From contig VZSR01000680.1 in assembly GCA_013398615.1 (NCBI GenBank), forward strand, positions 2,888,993-2,952,992: 64,000 nucleotides of DNA. The letters run 5' to 3'. The position numbers and the translations under genes were made by a program. The DNA is from Brachypodius melanocephalos (lineage: Eukaryota > Chordata > Aves > Passeriformes > Pycnonotidae). The stretch's first letter is position 1, and every line of letters starts with the position of its first letter. The notes under the pieces were generated by a model. The model ran no database searches and was not told where the DNA came from. It saw nothing but the letters and a program-made list of their open reading frames with translations. Positions 1 to 12,456 of the stretch are shown here, one piece after another.

Positions 1-1282
1 CAAGTGAAGTGGACTAGAATAAATTAAATCACAATTAAAACACCAGCTATACAAGAGTGGGGAAAACCCTAGCCAGAACTCTACAGTTTAAAAGATCTTC
101 AATTAAAGAGCCTATTACTTTTTTTCTGGATTAAATAAAAAGACTTTCTGATTTCAAGGTACAAAATAATCCCACAGACAGAAAATCTGGGGTATTTCTT
201 CCTACCAACACTCTACTTTATAATTGTCTATCATTACTTTATCACTTGCTTATGACACCACATAAGCCAATCCAAATATTAAAATCTGTAAGAGGGATAA
301 AGGAGTAAAAAAGGGAGGAAAAATAAATTTAGCACTACACAACCAGCAGAAAATTAGGTAAACTTTATTTAAAGGTATCAGTACAGAGCTGCAAAACCAT
401 TAACTTATTACTTGTCTGAAAAGAGCACATGAAGTGGCAGATCTTTTATCTGAAATACCTTCAACAACCTGAGAAATGTCTCCACTGAGCATAGGGCTAA
501 AGAATGTTGTTGTATCCTTATCCATCCAGCACTATTTCAAGAGACAAACACTTCCCTGTAACTGCAGCCCAGACTCCCAAAGAGCGGCTTTTCCTCTTAA
601 GCATGTCCATTGGTAGCTGCCAATAAGCACGGTCAAAAAATGGCAGGGAGGAGGGCAGGGAGGGAGCAGAGCCCCTGTCATTGCAGAGCTGGCAGTGTTA
701 TTGCTCAGGGACGGCGGCAGGGCTGGGACACGCCTGCAGCCCCCGCAGCAGCTGCAGCTCCTGAGCTCTGCTTTAACTCTGCCTCCGGCACAGCCCGAGG
801 GGCACTCGGCTGCCCCACGGCTCCGGGCTGCAGGATGTTATCAGAAACTTCAGCAAGTTGCAGATGAAACTTCACCGCGCCTACTGGTTTTCCTTTTGAC
901 ATCTTATTTGTCTTGCGGTAACACCCAAAACCTCCCAAAAAGAGGTGAATTAATTTGAGCTTTGAACTTTACAAACTAGCTCATCTGGAGAAGAAAAAAA
1001 AAAATTCTGAGAAGTGAAAACTGAGTATTGCCTTCCTGAGCTCTTAAAATCCAAAAATCTTGTGTGCTTACTGGCCATCACAAGTAAGAACTGCCAAGCT
1101 TGCTAACTTCAAAGATGTTCTACCATACCTGCAACGCTCCTCTCAAACAAGAGTGTTTCTACAGTAAGTTACCCCTCAGCCAAAGGGCTCTGTTCTCATC
1201 TCCTCTAAATGTCACCTATTTCTAGTGCTCTGGTGGTGTGCTCACGGAACTGAAACGCTGTGACTTGCCTTCATGTACTTAC
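1..1282 (-). other. WNK1: WNK1 intron 2, 3' portion missing
   Basis: This is non-coding sequence downstream of the exon 2 splice donor on the minus strand. The donor GTAAGT occupies 1282 down to 1277, and exon 3 lies beyond the left edge. The stretch is AT-rich except for a GC-rich patch at about 630-850, which is treated separately. I see no RNA gene, recognisable transposon or convincing exon in it. Confidence 0.85.
630..850. other. GC-rich patch inside WNK1 intron 2
   Basis: About 220 bases of markedly higher GC, with CAG/CTG-rich and several CpG-containing words, interrupt AT-rich intron. Overlapping short frames are open on both strands, which is expected from composition alone. No splice pair or known protein similarity is apparent. 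It may be a regulatory island or an eroded repeat; I cannot tell which. Confidence 0.35.
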
Positions 1283-1455
1283 GTTTTTAATGTTCCAGAC
1301 GTCATAAGCTCTGTCACAAGAACAATACACTTTTTTCCTTTGACTGTAGACTCCCAGGAATCATAGAACCTGACAATATTGGGGTGCTGAAGCCCTTTCA
1401 GCATCCCAGCTTCCTCTTTAAATCTTTGTCGCTCTGACTTGGACAGCTTCCGATC
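1283..1455 (-). CDS. WNK1: WNK1 serine/threonine kinase, coding exon 2 (kinase N-lobe)
   Basis: This 173-bp exon encodes 57 residues plus two bases of the next codon. It opens with DRKLSKSERQRFKEE and includes GLQHPNIVRFYDSWES and CIVLVTELMTSGTLK, a near-identical match to the WNK1 kinase domain from the alphaC helix to the hinge. Acceptor: a pyrimidine tract followed by CATCAG, then GATCGG. Donor: AAAAC|GTAAGT, so the next intron is phase 2. The reading frame joins exactly to exon 1, which ends in phase 0 at ELQ. Counting from the exon 1 start, E273 of RFKEEA is the alphaC glutamate that pairs with the displaced catalytic lysine. One difference from the human protein as I remember it is Gly275, where human has Glu (EEAEMLKG). 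The rest of the kinase lies off the left edge. Confidence 0.97.
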
Positions 1456-4400
1456 CTGATGAAAAAGAAAAGGTGCATCAGAAAGTTTTGCTTTATTTTC
1501 TTATTGAGAGGCAGCAACTTGAAAACAGTCAGGTACGCACAAGGATCAGATGTCTTAAATGCCATTTGGTTTGCAATTACCTTAAATATTCTGTTTTGAA
1601 CACATTCTACTACAGTCTTTTTATAATATGTTGCTCTTTATAATTCTATTGCTGTCAGGGTTAAGAACTGCAAGTCTGTAGACTGACTGCTCTTTCTGCT
1701 TCCTCCTGCTTTACTCTTAATAAATTTAGCTGTTCCTGACTTGGGGTGGAAAGGGGACATAATGTCTTGAACAGGTCAGTGTTTGAGAATGAAATCGGAC
1801 CAGTTAAAGCATCTCCCTCTCATGGTGTACATAACAACAACCTTCATTATTCCTAGATGTCTATCCAGAGCACTGGTAACAGATGGGATTAGCCATCCAT
1901 AGAGGGGTTAAGATCAATCCTCTGTTAACATACTGTATGTTTCTGTAGCTGTAGACCATCAAGTAAATGAATTGGATTTCCTTTGATTAAAAGCAGAGTC
2001 TCATGATTGAGCAAGTTTCCTGAAACCTCATGTCAACAAAACCAAAACCGTATCTCCCAGCAGAGACAGAAAGCAATCTTTTGGCCAGAGACAGAACACA
2101 AAAAGCATTCCTGGACAATACAGCTGTATTACCTACCAACAGCTGGCTACCAGCTATCACCAGGGCTCTGAGCAGTACATCCCAAAGGGAAGACATCTCC
2201 CTGTGCCATGCAGGGTTCTCAGCTCACCAACACATGACCAATGCACTGTGACTGACTGACGGACACAAACTGGGCACATATGCAATTTGCATTTAAAAAA
2301 AATCAAATATATCAAATATTATAGCCAAGAATTTCAGAAGCATTGTTTCTAACAGGTATTTAGCAATAACCAAAGACCTATTTGTTAGATCTGAGTAGTA
2401 ATTTTAAGTCACTTGCTTTCACATTGTCTTTTCCATTACAAGGAGGCAGTAAAAACATGCAGGATTTACTTATACTGCCATTGTCCTCCAGACAGTAATT
2501 CCTCTTCCTTTGTTTACAGGTCATGTGTTTTCTCAATACAATTCAGCCGTGTAATATCTAAACCATCCTACATTCACTAAGATAATCAACTTTTCCTAAA
2601 AGGTTCACAGAGTATCTTCAGGCATGGACAAACTTCTTTTTCAGATGAAGCTCCAGTTCTCAGAAGTATACAATTTCCCTGGGTAAAAGTCTGAAAACAG
2701 GTTTGAAATCATCTCAGGGATCAGTTTCCTACTGATGTCTATGAATGTCGCTCATCTTGACAATTCTACGGAAAATGCAAAATCCTTACGTATGACTAAT
2801 TTAATCTACAGACATCAAAAAGCATTCAATCCTACAACTACTTCACTCTGCAGAAATCAGCATCACCACCTATTCCCATTCTCTCATAAGCATATTTGCA
2901 CAAGTTTTGATGTAACCTTTGCAGAAACACTCTACCAACAATGGAGCATTTATGTCTGCTTAGGTGTTGCAGGGGTTTTAACAGGTAATTAGTACTCCCA
3001 TTTGAGCTGTCTTACCCATCTAATAGCTTTCCTTTTATTATAATGAACAAGGCAGCACAAGTTCTGTTTCAAACCTCGATTTTAACTGCTTCAAGCTGCT
3101 GTGAGACAGAAAAGCTGAGAGCTGCAAGAGGTACAGCTGACCACACACACACTTTTAAGCAACAGTGCTTCAAACAACACAATCACAATATCATCTTTCT
3201 TACAGGAAAATAAAGCAATATCCTCAGCCTCTGCACTTGACCCATATAATTCACTTTTTAAACCACTCTATTTAGCTGTAAATTCAGCTATTATATATGG
3301 TCATCACACAAAAAAGGCTGCAATAATTACTTTTCTATCACTTTTAAACAGTCAGTATGAACACCTGCATTCATTTTTGTCCAAACCCAGTATTTTAGAT
3401 ACACATTTGGATTACATTTCCTTCATTGTGTACATATTAACAAGTTATCTACCACACTGTTAACAGTTTTAGACCTACATTTAACGTCAAGTCAAGTGTA
3501 TTTCATTTCACTCTCATCTTAATCCACATAACCCAACCTCTCCTAAGGGCTTTATCCAGTTTTCCCTGCCCTTGTACTGCTGTCCCCAAATAGAAACCAC
3601 CAAGTGCTCATCACCCTTACCGATGACCAGACTCCTTAGAAGCACCCACATTTGGACTCATTTCTCTCTCTGCTCACATCCATGGCAGCACCCTGTTCCT
3701 GCAAACACAGCTGTGACGTTCAGCACAGACACTCCACCCTTCAGAGCATTAAAACCCCACCGAGACCGTGCACTAGACTAACTAAAACAACACTGCTTTG
3801 AAAGCCACAGTGCCCCGGTGATCTGGGACAAGTCTGCACAAAGCACAGGCCAAAAACTTTCACCCAGGAACACAGCTATGTTTTTGCAACCAAGGAAACC
3901 CTGCAGCCTTCAGTACACAACTGCAGCAGCAAAAGGGAACATTAAACAGAGCTGGAAGAAAAAGACAGAGAGGCCACTTGTTTCCTAAGCCCAGCAATGC
4001 ACATACTACCTTTTACTGCCCTCATTTCCTTGGACACACAACCCACACCCTCATCCCTCACAGGTTTTATATTCTTCTCCTAAAGGAACACTAATGCTAT
4101 GTTACAGAAGACTGTCAATGTACTTTAAAAGGACCCAGAACCCTAACATTCAGGAAAATACTGCATCTCCTGCACAATTATACCTACACAGTCTGTATAC
4201 ACAATGACTGGTTTTAGCTGTACCAATTACATTCTAATGCAGCTTGCAAACAGTTGGCCTGCAGGACAACATGCAATTTAAAATGACATGTCCACTTGCA
4301 AAACCTGAGTAATTAAAAATACTAGACAGCAAGATCTCCCAAGCTGCATAGAGACAGACTGGAATAGAGCCCATCCCAAATTCACGTTGGCATCCTTTGA

Positions 4401-7400
4401 GCTGTCAGGATGGGCAGAAGTGACAATTTCACCTCATGCCTGTTCTTGTACAAAAACGCAACTTAAGCAGCTGCAGCTACTAAAATATTGAAATAAGCAA
4501 GGAAAATAGAGCACTCTATGTAATTTGGGAGACTGAGACGTTAGCAGCCACGTTAGGTATAAATAGTTCAGGAAAAGCAGGGGAATGAGAGCATCTTGGC
4601 ATCACAGGGAATCCAGAAAGTGGCTGTACAGCATAGCTGTGGCAGAGAAAAGGAAGCTACCATCACTTAGTGAGAATTTGAAAGCGTTTTGCAAGACTTT
4701 GGGAATGACTTTCACTGTCCTCAGTTATAACTGCATCCTCCAATAGTCTCTCAAACCCAAATGTGTGCTCCCAACAAGGCAGCTACGGGGGGCAGTACTC
4801 AGAATCCATCGTGGCCTCTGAGCAGGAGTCTGCAGAATTGCAAGACCCTCAGCTCTATCTTCACTTCGAAAGATGCAATGAAGTCTGTGGCCTATCACTC
4901 AAAATATGCCCTCCTTTTGATTAAATTATTCTAAGTGTGAATCAGACAAGCAGATTTATCTCCTGCAGCCTTTTTCCTGTAACTCACTATTCCTATTTAT
5001 GTCTGAAGAGGTACACAGATGGATCATTTCCACATGTATTTTCTGTTTTCACTTGAAAGCAGAAATACAGGTTTCACAGATGAACATTCCAGAAGTACAA
5101 GAAGTACAAGATTAGTTAAGATAATTTTAATGTTTTTGTTGATTTTTAAATTTTATTTTTAAATCAAACAGCCAGAAACTAAACAAAGTAGAAAGACTCA
5201 CAGGAGTTTTTCATAAGCCTAGGAAACTTAAATAATTTTATAAAGAAGCCAGCACTTTAAGAACAGTTAATAATACACAGCTTGATATCCTATCCTTCAA
5301 AGACCAAATCATTTTGGAATTCCCACTAATAAAATTTAAAAATGGACATACTCCCTCCTTTTCTGGCCTTTTTTTAACATAAGCAACCTTAGGCAGACAA
5401 GACAAAGTCCTAAATCTAGAAGTAACCAAATCACATTCTTGTAGTAGCTCAGTTGGCACATGCTGAGCAGATATAGCCCAAATATTTTTAAAAATACACA
5501 AAGCTGTCAAACTATAGGAGAGCTTGCTTCCTAAAATGGATTTAACTACCTTCTAAAATGGGCAGCATTGTTCTTCCTAAACTGATCGCTTCCCTGGAGG
5601 ACCTAAGTGTCACATCCCAATCACTGGGCTGTCTTTTCAACAAACTGAAGCAGATGCATCAAGCCTACTCCGTTCATTTCATTCATTCCTTTCCACCTAC
5701 ATTAAATTGTTCTGACAAGCCAGGACAAACAGCAAGGCTTCCCAGCACGTGACTCATGGTTCTGCAGTGCCAGGGGCCTGAAAGGAGACAAGCAGCAAAT
5801 GAAACGATTGTTCAGCTCAGAGCCACTCAATCAGCTTTTTCTTGGCTGTTTCCATTTATCCAGGTCCTTCCCACCGGATTTGTTTTGGTCAGGAAAGAGC
5901 TATCAGAGGTGTTTACATTTTCCAATGTCAATCAGGAATCTTGGGCATTCATGACAAAGCAGGTACAAGTTTACTCTTCCACTAATTTCCTTAATGTACA
6001 GCAGCATAAATTACACACCTTATATAAATGAAAAACAAACCAACCCAAAACCAAAATGACTCCCTTCCCCCTCAAGATTAGCTATTCTACCAAGCCACAA
6101 AAAACAAAGCTCATCAGCAAAAAATGCCTATATTCCTCTGGTGATTTGTTTCAGCCAAGCCTTACTATCTACTCAGCATCCTTAGTGAGGAAAGAAAACA
6201 CATTTCTGGTATCTAAATTAATCTTAAATTTCAACTGGGTGACTCACATAGCCACTGAGCCTACTGAGCAATTTCTCATGTGTTTTCCTTTCTATCTGTG
6301 TGGAGTCCTGGTGCTCACAGCAGGACGAGCAATCCCCCATGTGCAGAACACGTGCCAGTGCAGAGTGGCTGCAGAGCCCAGCCTGGGCAGCCTCCTCACG
6401 CTCTGCATCGCTTCAGGCCCTTCACCAGCCCAAGCTCAAGGGTCCCATTGCTCTGACTGACCGCCACAAGGCTGAGCTGGAGTCTGCGACAATTCAGCTG
6501 CCATTAAACAGACACGGTTTTGCATTGCTGGCACACAGCACCTCACCCTCAAACACGCACTACAGGGTACCAAGCAAGGGGCTACCAAGAGAAATACTCT
6601 GCATGGAAGGAACAACATCTGCCAGCTCCTGCTGTACATCCTCCAAGGTGATTTCCACTTTAATCAAGTACAATTTACGTGGCTGAAGTGCCAGGGAACC
6701 TTCATGCACAGCAGAACAAACCAGACTCAGACAACTTCCCCTGATCTCCATCTGCAAATAGGCAGACAGAAGCGATATAGGTCAACTTTAAACTGTTTGG
6801 GTTTTGTTTGTTTGTTTTTTAAAAAAAAACTCAGTGTATGAGCTACTACATAATTTAGAGCTCTTCCATCTTCCACAATATTAGGAAGACAAGCAGTAAA
6901 GAGGAAACAGAGAAAGACTGGATACTTCATGTGCTACAGACAGGTTTTACTAGCTTTTATCACATCACTAGATCCAGAAATGATACAGAGCTATAGTGCA
7001 GGGACAGTTAGAGGGCTGCTTGCAGGGAGGGTTAACTAGTTTTTTAACTAGTATGTAGTTTTCATCCAGACACTAGAAAAATTAATAGCAATGAACTGTC
7101 TTCAAGTGATGTGATCTGTAAATGTACAGCCATGAGAGACTTCAGAGTGCTGTTGAATTATAGATAGCCTGAATCACAACCAAGGTAAATTATCTATCTG
7201 TGCTGAGGTTACACTGAGCAGCGTTTTATCAGGCATTCAAATGCCTGAAAATGTGAGTGAAGACACTGCAGCTCCCAGCCCATTATTTGGAAGAAGAAGT
7301 AGCATACAGAACAGACAAATGTTCTTCTGTGTGCATTTCTGCAGCATATGAGAAAGGCTTTGCAAGCCTTTAAGCAAGGTTAATGAGGGGTCACCAGAGG

Positions 7401-7672
7401 AGAAGCTAGCAAGACCACGCTCTGATATTCGGCGATGTTAATGGAACTGAGGCTTTGTGGGCTGCAGTGTTCTCATCCTGAAAAAATCCAGCAGTTAAGA
7501 GGAAAAAAGAGCACAGTAACCATTGAGCTAGATTAACCAAATATCAACAAAGAGTCCACTGAGCTAAAAATCATCCAGCATTACACAGTTGGTGCCTAGA
7601 AATGGAAGTCTCAGGAAGCACTGCATCTACTTTTCTGTGTCAACACATACACCACTTAATACTTTCCAGCAT

Positions 7673-7720
7673 TAAAGAGAGAGATAGAGAGGTAGAGAGA
7701 TAAAAGGGAAGGGAAAGAGA
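7673..7720. repeat. GA-rich purine microsatellite
   Basis: An imperfect GAGA/GATA-type purine tract lies in WNK1 intron 1, directly before the CR1 fragment region. It is a simple low-complexity repeat with no sign of function. Confidence 0.6.
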
Positions 7721-7879
7721 CTGTTCAAAATGCATCCCTGTACAGCAACAGACACAAAAATTGATCAAAGATCTGCACAGATCCTTCCACCACTCTACTT
7801 CCTCCAAACCACCGAACACAAAAAATCTGATTAAACAGAGCTGAACAGCTGCTGTTCCAACAGTACATATCCAGGGTAA

Positions 7880-8005
7880 GAAACGCCAGCTCCCCCAGCC
7901 ACTCCTCGTAAGGACTGTGCTCCAGACCCACTGCCAGCCTTGCTGCTCTTCATTTGACATGCTCCAGCACCTCAGTGTTCTTCTCATACTGAGAGGCCCA
8001 GAACT
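7880..8005 (-). mobile_element. CR1 LINE fragment (internal 3' ORF2 region), old
   Basis: Read on the minus strand, the sequence carries the characteristic CR1 string: a phrase resembling 'gggcccctcac.ac.agaaggacattgaggtgctggag', followed by a GGGTCTGGAGCAC-like stretch and a CGAGGAG-like stretch. Here it is diverged by many substitutions and truncated at both ends. CR1 is the main LINE family of birds and other sauropsids and inserts as 5'-truncated copies. No intact reverse transcriptase frame remains. Confidence 0.75.
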
Positions 8006-11000
8006 TTCCAGTCACTTTCCTGCTCATCTGTGTTTAAAGATGGAAGACAAAGCTTCTGACAGGTAGCAAAACGCAATGCAAGGGCAAGTGAATCTTTATT
8101 GAAAGAATGCTTTCACCTTGCTCCTTGGCAAGTCTCCACAAGAAGAATCAATTTTATATAAGCTCCATCTTCATGGAGCATGCAAATAACCTTAAGAAAG
8201 ATAACACTGAATTACAAAATAGGTATCTAAAACAACAGAAAAGACTAGGCTTGAAACAGTTTTAAGCTTGAAATAGCTTACACATTTTAAGGTTCCTGAT
8301 CAAGGGTAAATACCTCCTGTAGGTTTCCTCTTACACGAGTTATTAAAAACACTTTAAGTTTCAGGAAAGTACACATATAGTGAAACACTGCAGGATTATT
8401 CCCATTACTTGTTTGTTCCCTGGTGAAAAGCACCTGCCTTCAAAGTTCTCACCACTGGTTACCTGGATGGCAAAGGAAAATGTGTAATTGGTTTGATAAT
8501 CCTTTTCTGTGTTTTAATTTCTGGTATTTCAATGCACTGCAATAGTAACTAATAGAAATTTCATTGAAGGATGAAGTTAATTTGTTAAAAACACAAAAAT
8601 TACAAGTGCTTCTTGTCCCATCTCTTAGAATTGTTGCAGTTAAATGATACAGCAAATGTACACCACTTATGCTGCTCAAATGTTAGAAATTAAGAAACAA
8701 ATTATATATAACCTGACAGATAACTGATCATAGGAGGAAGGAAAGGAGGGAAATGAAACTCCAAGTGATCAAACAAAAGGACAGAAGTCTTCATCAGTCA
8801 CCATTTAGTCTGAGTAAGTCAATCACACATATCCTGGAAGAACGTGTACTTGAGTAAGCTTGAGCAAATAAGAAATTCATCTTTGTCTCAGCACTGAAGG
8901 GGAAATATCTGCAAACTCCAGCCCATGTATGTGACCAAAAGATTCCAGCACCACTCCCCATTTTATCCTGCGATTGTCTCTGTTCTGGTGAAGCTCTGAC
9001 TCACCACCACAGGGCAAGGGGGCAGAACACCACCAAGAATTCTATTCCTCTGATGTGCTTCCTTTCCTGCTTTTGCATCTGCAGTAGCCCCTGTGCCAAC
9101 AGCAGCAGTAGCAGCAGCTAAGACACCTGGTGGCAGTAATGTCATGGACTTTTAACCCACGCCTGAAGAGACATCCTCAGGGAGAGTCTCCTGGTGACAG
9201 AAAAGGTACCAGAACTGACGGCTCTGCCTGCTTGCACCGAGTTCTGACATCATTGCAAACACAATCTCCATCAGGAACACAACAGCAGAAAAACACTGTA
9301 ACAGCAGATGAGAATGTTTCTTCTTTATATAAGGTCAGGAGAGTCTTGAAAGTACCCTTCCCAATAACAAAGTTGTTCATTTGTTACAGTAGCACTGTGG
9401 GAATTTTTATTTTCGGCAATGCCAAGGTGACCACACTGTTGGGATATTGCACTTGGATACCATTTGCAATATTAGATGGAATGATCATGGCCAGAGACAG
9501 AGAGGTGCAAGCACACAGCTCCCAGAAAATTTAGCCAGTGTAGATTTTTAGGTTACCACTCAAATTTTAAGAAGCATTAATCACCTGTACAAAGCAGGTC
9601 TCTATTGGATGCTTGCTTTCCAGGGCTGTGCTATGTGTGAATACACACATTAATACACATCTGTACTACCCCTCTCCACAGTCTCTCACATCAGCAGCAA
9701 CACCCATAGGCAAAGCAAGCAGCCTGAACTCAAACCAAATGCCCCTTCCAAAGGAAACAATGACTGAGCTGTACATCGTCTAATCAGAGGACATTAAATA
9801 CCACACTCATACTTTACCAAATCAATTACATATTTTCCTTTGCTCCCGACAAAATCAGCAAGCAAAAAATATTAAACAGTAGATATGAAACCTAAAGCTT
9901 AGACATGACCTCCTCTGGCATCTTCCAGGTCCTCAGGAATCTGGACTAAGAATGGCGAGCAACTGTTTAGGCTTCAGTCATTTCTATTCTAGGGTTGCTC
10001 TAGGCAGCATCTGTGTTTCCTTACGTAGAAGTCATGGGGGAAAAAGATGTCTAAGTTTTATTCAATTTATCCATCCTGAGAGGCTGAACATTAAGAGACA
10101 GTAATCAAAATGCTCGGCTACACAAAAATAATTAGTAAAAGAACAGAGAGCTCATCTATTTATTTTCACTTTTAAATTGTTATTTGATCCATGGAAGACA
10201 AATGGGTAAGTTTGTTCTCTGATAGCAGTTTTCAATGAGGCTTATGTTTATTACATACAGCTTATTAGAGAATTGAAGTGTTGGCTGAACTGAATTCTTG
10301 ATGAGCTATTAACCAGCTGGACCATCTTGTCACTTGGCTCGGATGCCTCATTAGAAGTTTGGAAGTGCGTGTCAGTTCTCATTTTGCACTGAACTGATGG
10401 TTTTGGCAGTGAGAGGGAAGGTACATCCAACCACCCCAGCTTTATTTTACTATGAAAACCCAGTTCTCCACTCAGGAGTGACAATACTTCAGGAAAAAAA
10501 GCCTTCTCCACAATCCATTCTGCGACCTCACGGATTGATGAATTCAATGCATTAGAAGTGCAACTGTAGCTTTTTGTTTCATGTATTTCTGTATGGCTCA
10601 GAGTCCTTTTATGAGTAGCTCGTGTCTAGAACACGAGGGTAAACACCCTTAACTGAATGCGATAAAGGCAAACCAAGTTAGAAAATCAAACACATATTAC
10701 AATTCCTCATCTCACATTCTGCACAAAGCTCACGGCAAAGAGGAAAAGGTAGCTACAGCCACTTTTCAGCATGCTGGAAAAGACGCATCAATACGTTGGC
10801 TGGAAAACACGCAGGAGTTTCAAGATGACTGCAAGGACTCACTACTGATGAGCACAGTACGGGTTCAGAAGAACCAGGAATGTTCTTGTGCCTCTGAGCA
10901 GCAAAAATCTCAGCATAAAGCCTAGAGACAAGTATGAGATCAGCCTTTCCTGCTCCTGAAGCTCCTCCAGCTGTAAAACAAACTCACATCAGCCTACAGC

Positions 11001-12377
11001 ACACATTGGCCTCCACACTGGTATACACACTGTGTGTGCAGCCTGGTTACCCTACAGGAGTTACTCTTCCCAGCTTCCCTCCTTCGCCTGCAAACACATC
11101 CCAAAAAAGTACTTCATTTCATTTACAAAACCCTGCATTACTATCAGTTGTGACAGGATGACATATGAAGTATAGGCCAAGTACTGGCAACCAAGGAGAA
11201 AATCCTTACAACTATCACTAGAGAGCTCCATCTCTCCTTCAGAGAGAGATCTTCCATTCACAGATCCTTCAGGGATCCATGAAAAAAACACAAATAATTG
11301 CCAGGTATTCTGCACGTTCTTGCAAGACAAATCAAAAAGGGATCTCCTGTAGGGAAAGACTGAAGAGATCCAGAAACAGTGAGTTTTAAGGGGTGACCAA
11401 AATTTGTGTTCTAGATGAGGTCTCAGAAATACTTTCCATAAATACCAGTATTAGTACTAGCATTTCACGAACATGAAAGTCCTGAAACACACTGGAGAAG
11501 CAGCTTCAAAACTTTTTAAGCACAACTGGTCTAAGTTTCCTGTGATCTACAGAATGCCCATCTTTACCTCAGGGTTCTCATAAAAGGAAGCATTAATAAT
11601 TCTTCCAAGCTTACCCAAAAGGTTGACTTATGAAACCAGTTTCTTGCATCACTTGCATGTTTACTATAGACTTTTACAACAGTGCCATACACATCAGGGA
11701 TACTTATTCCACCAGCACACCATGTACATCTTTCCTGGCTAACACCATACATGATCTGCATCCAAAAAGTTACTCACAAAGTCACAAATATTTCAGACCG
11801 TATCATCTTTCACAGAGCAAGGAATTTGAGTATAGTTGAGTCAGGAGAGAGAAAACACTCAAATTTTTAACAGTGGACAAGTGATAGGATGAACAAGTAA
11901 GAAAACTGGCATGATGAAGCACACTCTGCATTCAGAAGCTTAACTGGCTTTGCAATTCAATCCTGAATAATTTTAAAATATATTAAAACATAAGAGAAAA
12001 CAAGGTGTAATTGAAATGCAGGTGAAGGGACAATTCAGCTCCTAATAATGCAACACAGGATACAATACATAAAAACACCAGGGGTTTGCTGTGCTCTAAA
12101 TCAAAATAATAACATGCGCAACTTGGACACAGAAATATTATTTTTACAGAGGATGAAAGGGGAAAAAACCAAACCCACACAAACCCTTCAAGTATTGGAC
12201 AGACCAGCAAGAAATGCTATTGACAACTAAAATTCAGTGTTGTCAAACAGGTGAGATGAAAGTATCAAGAGAGAAATCCCCAAAGGGAGACAAAACACAC
12301 AGCTAGGAAAAAGCACCAGAAGAAGTTCAAGATGAACAGTTCAGACTTTTTTCCCCTTGGAATTTGGGAACTACATA

Positions 12378-12456
12378 CGTAGTATTCCCACTGGCAAGGC
12401 TATCCTGTATTATCCAAGGGTTTTTTCCAAAAAACGCTACTGGGAATATCCTGCAC
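12378..12456. repeat. Imperfect inverted repeat / hairpin in WNK1 intron 1
   Basis: A left arm near 12383-12395 (TATTCCCACTGGC) is approximately complementary to a right arm near 12436-12449 (GCTACTGGGAATA). Between them is a tight hairpin GTTTTTT-CC-AAAAAAC. It could fold into a stem or be a remnant of a small inverted-repeat transposon. No target duplication was identified. Confidence 0.3.

Noticed and set aside
11390..11440. Second CR1 fragment in intron 1
   Set aside because: A TGTTCTAGATGAGGTCTCA phrase is reminiscent of CR1, but the match is too short to support.
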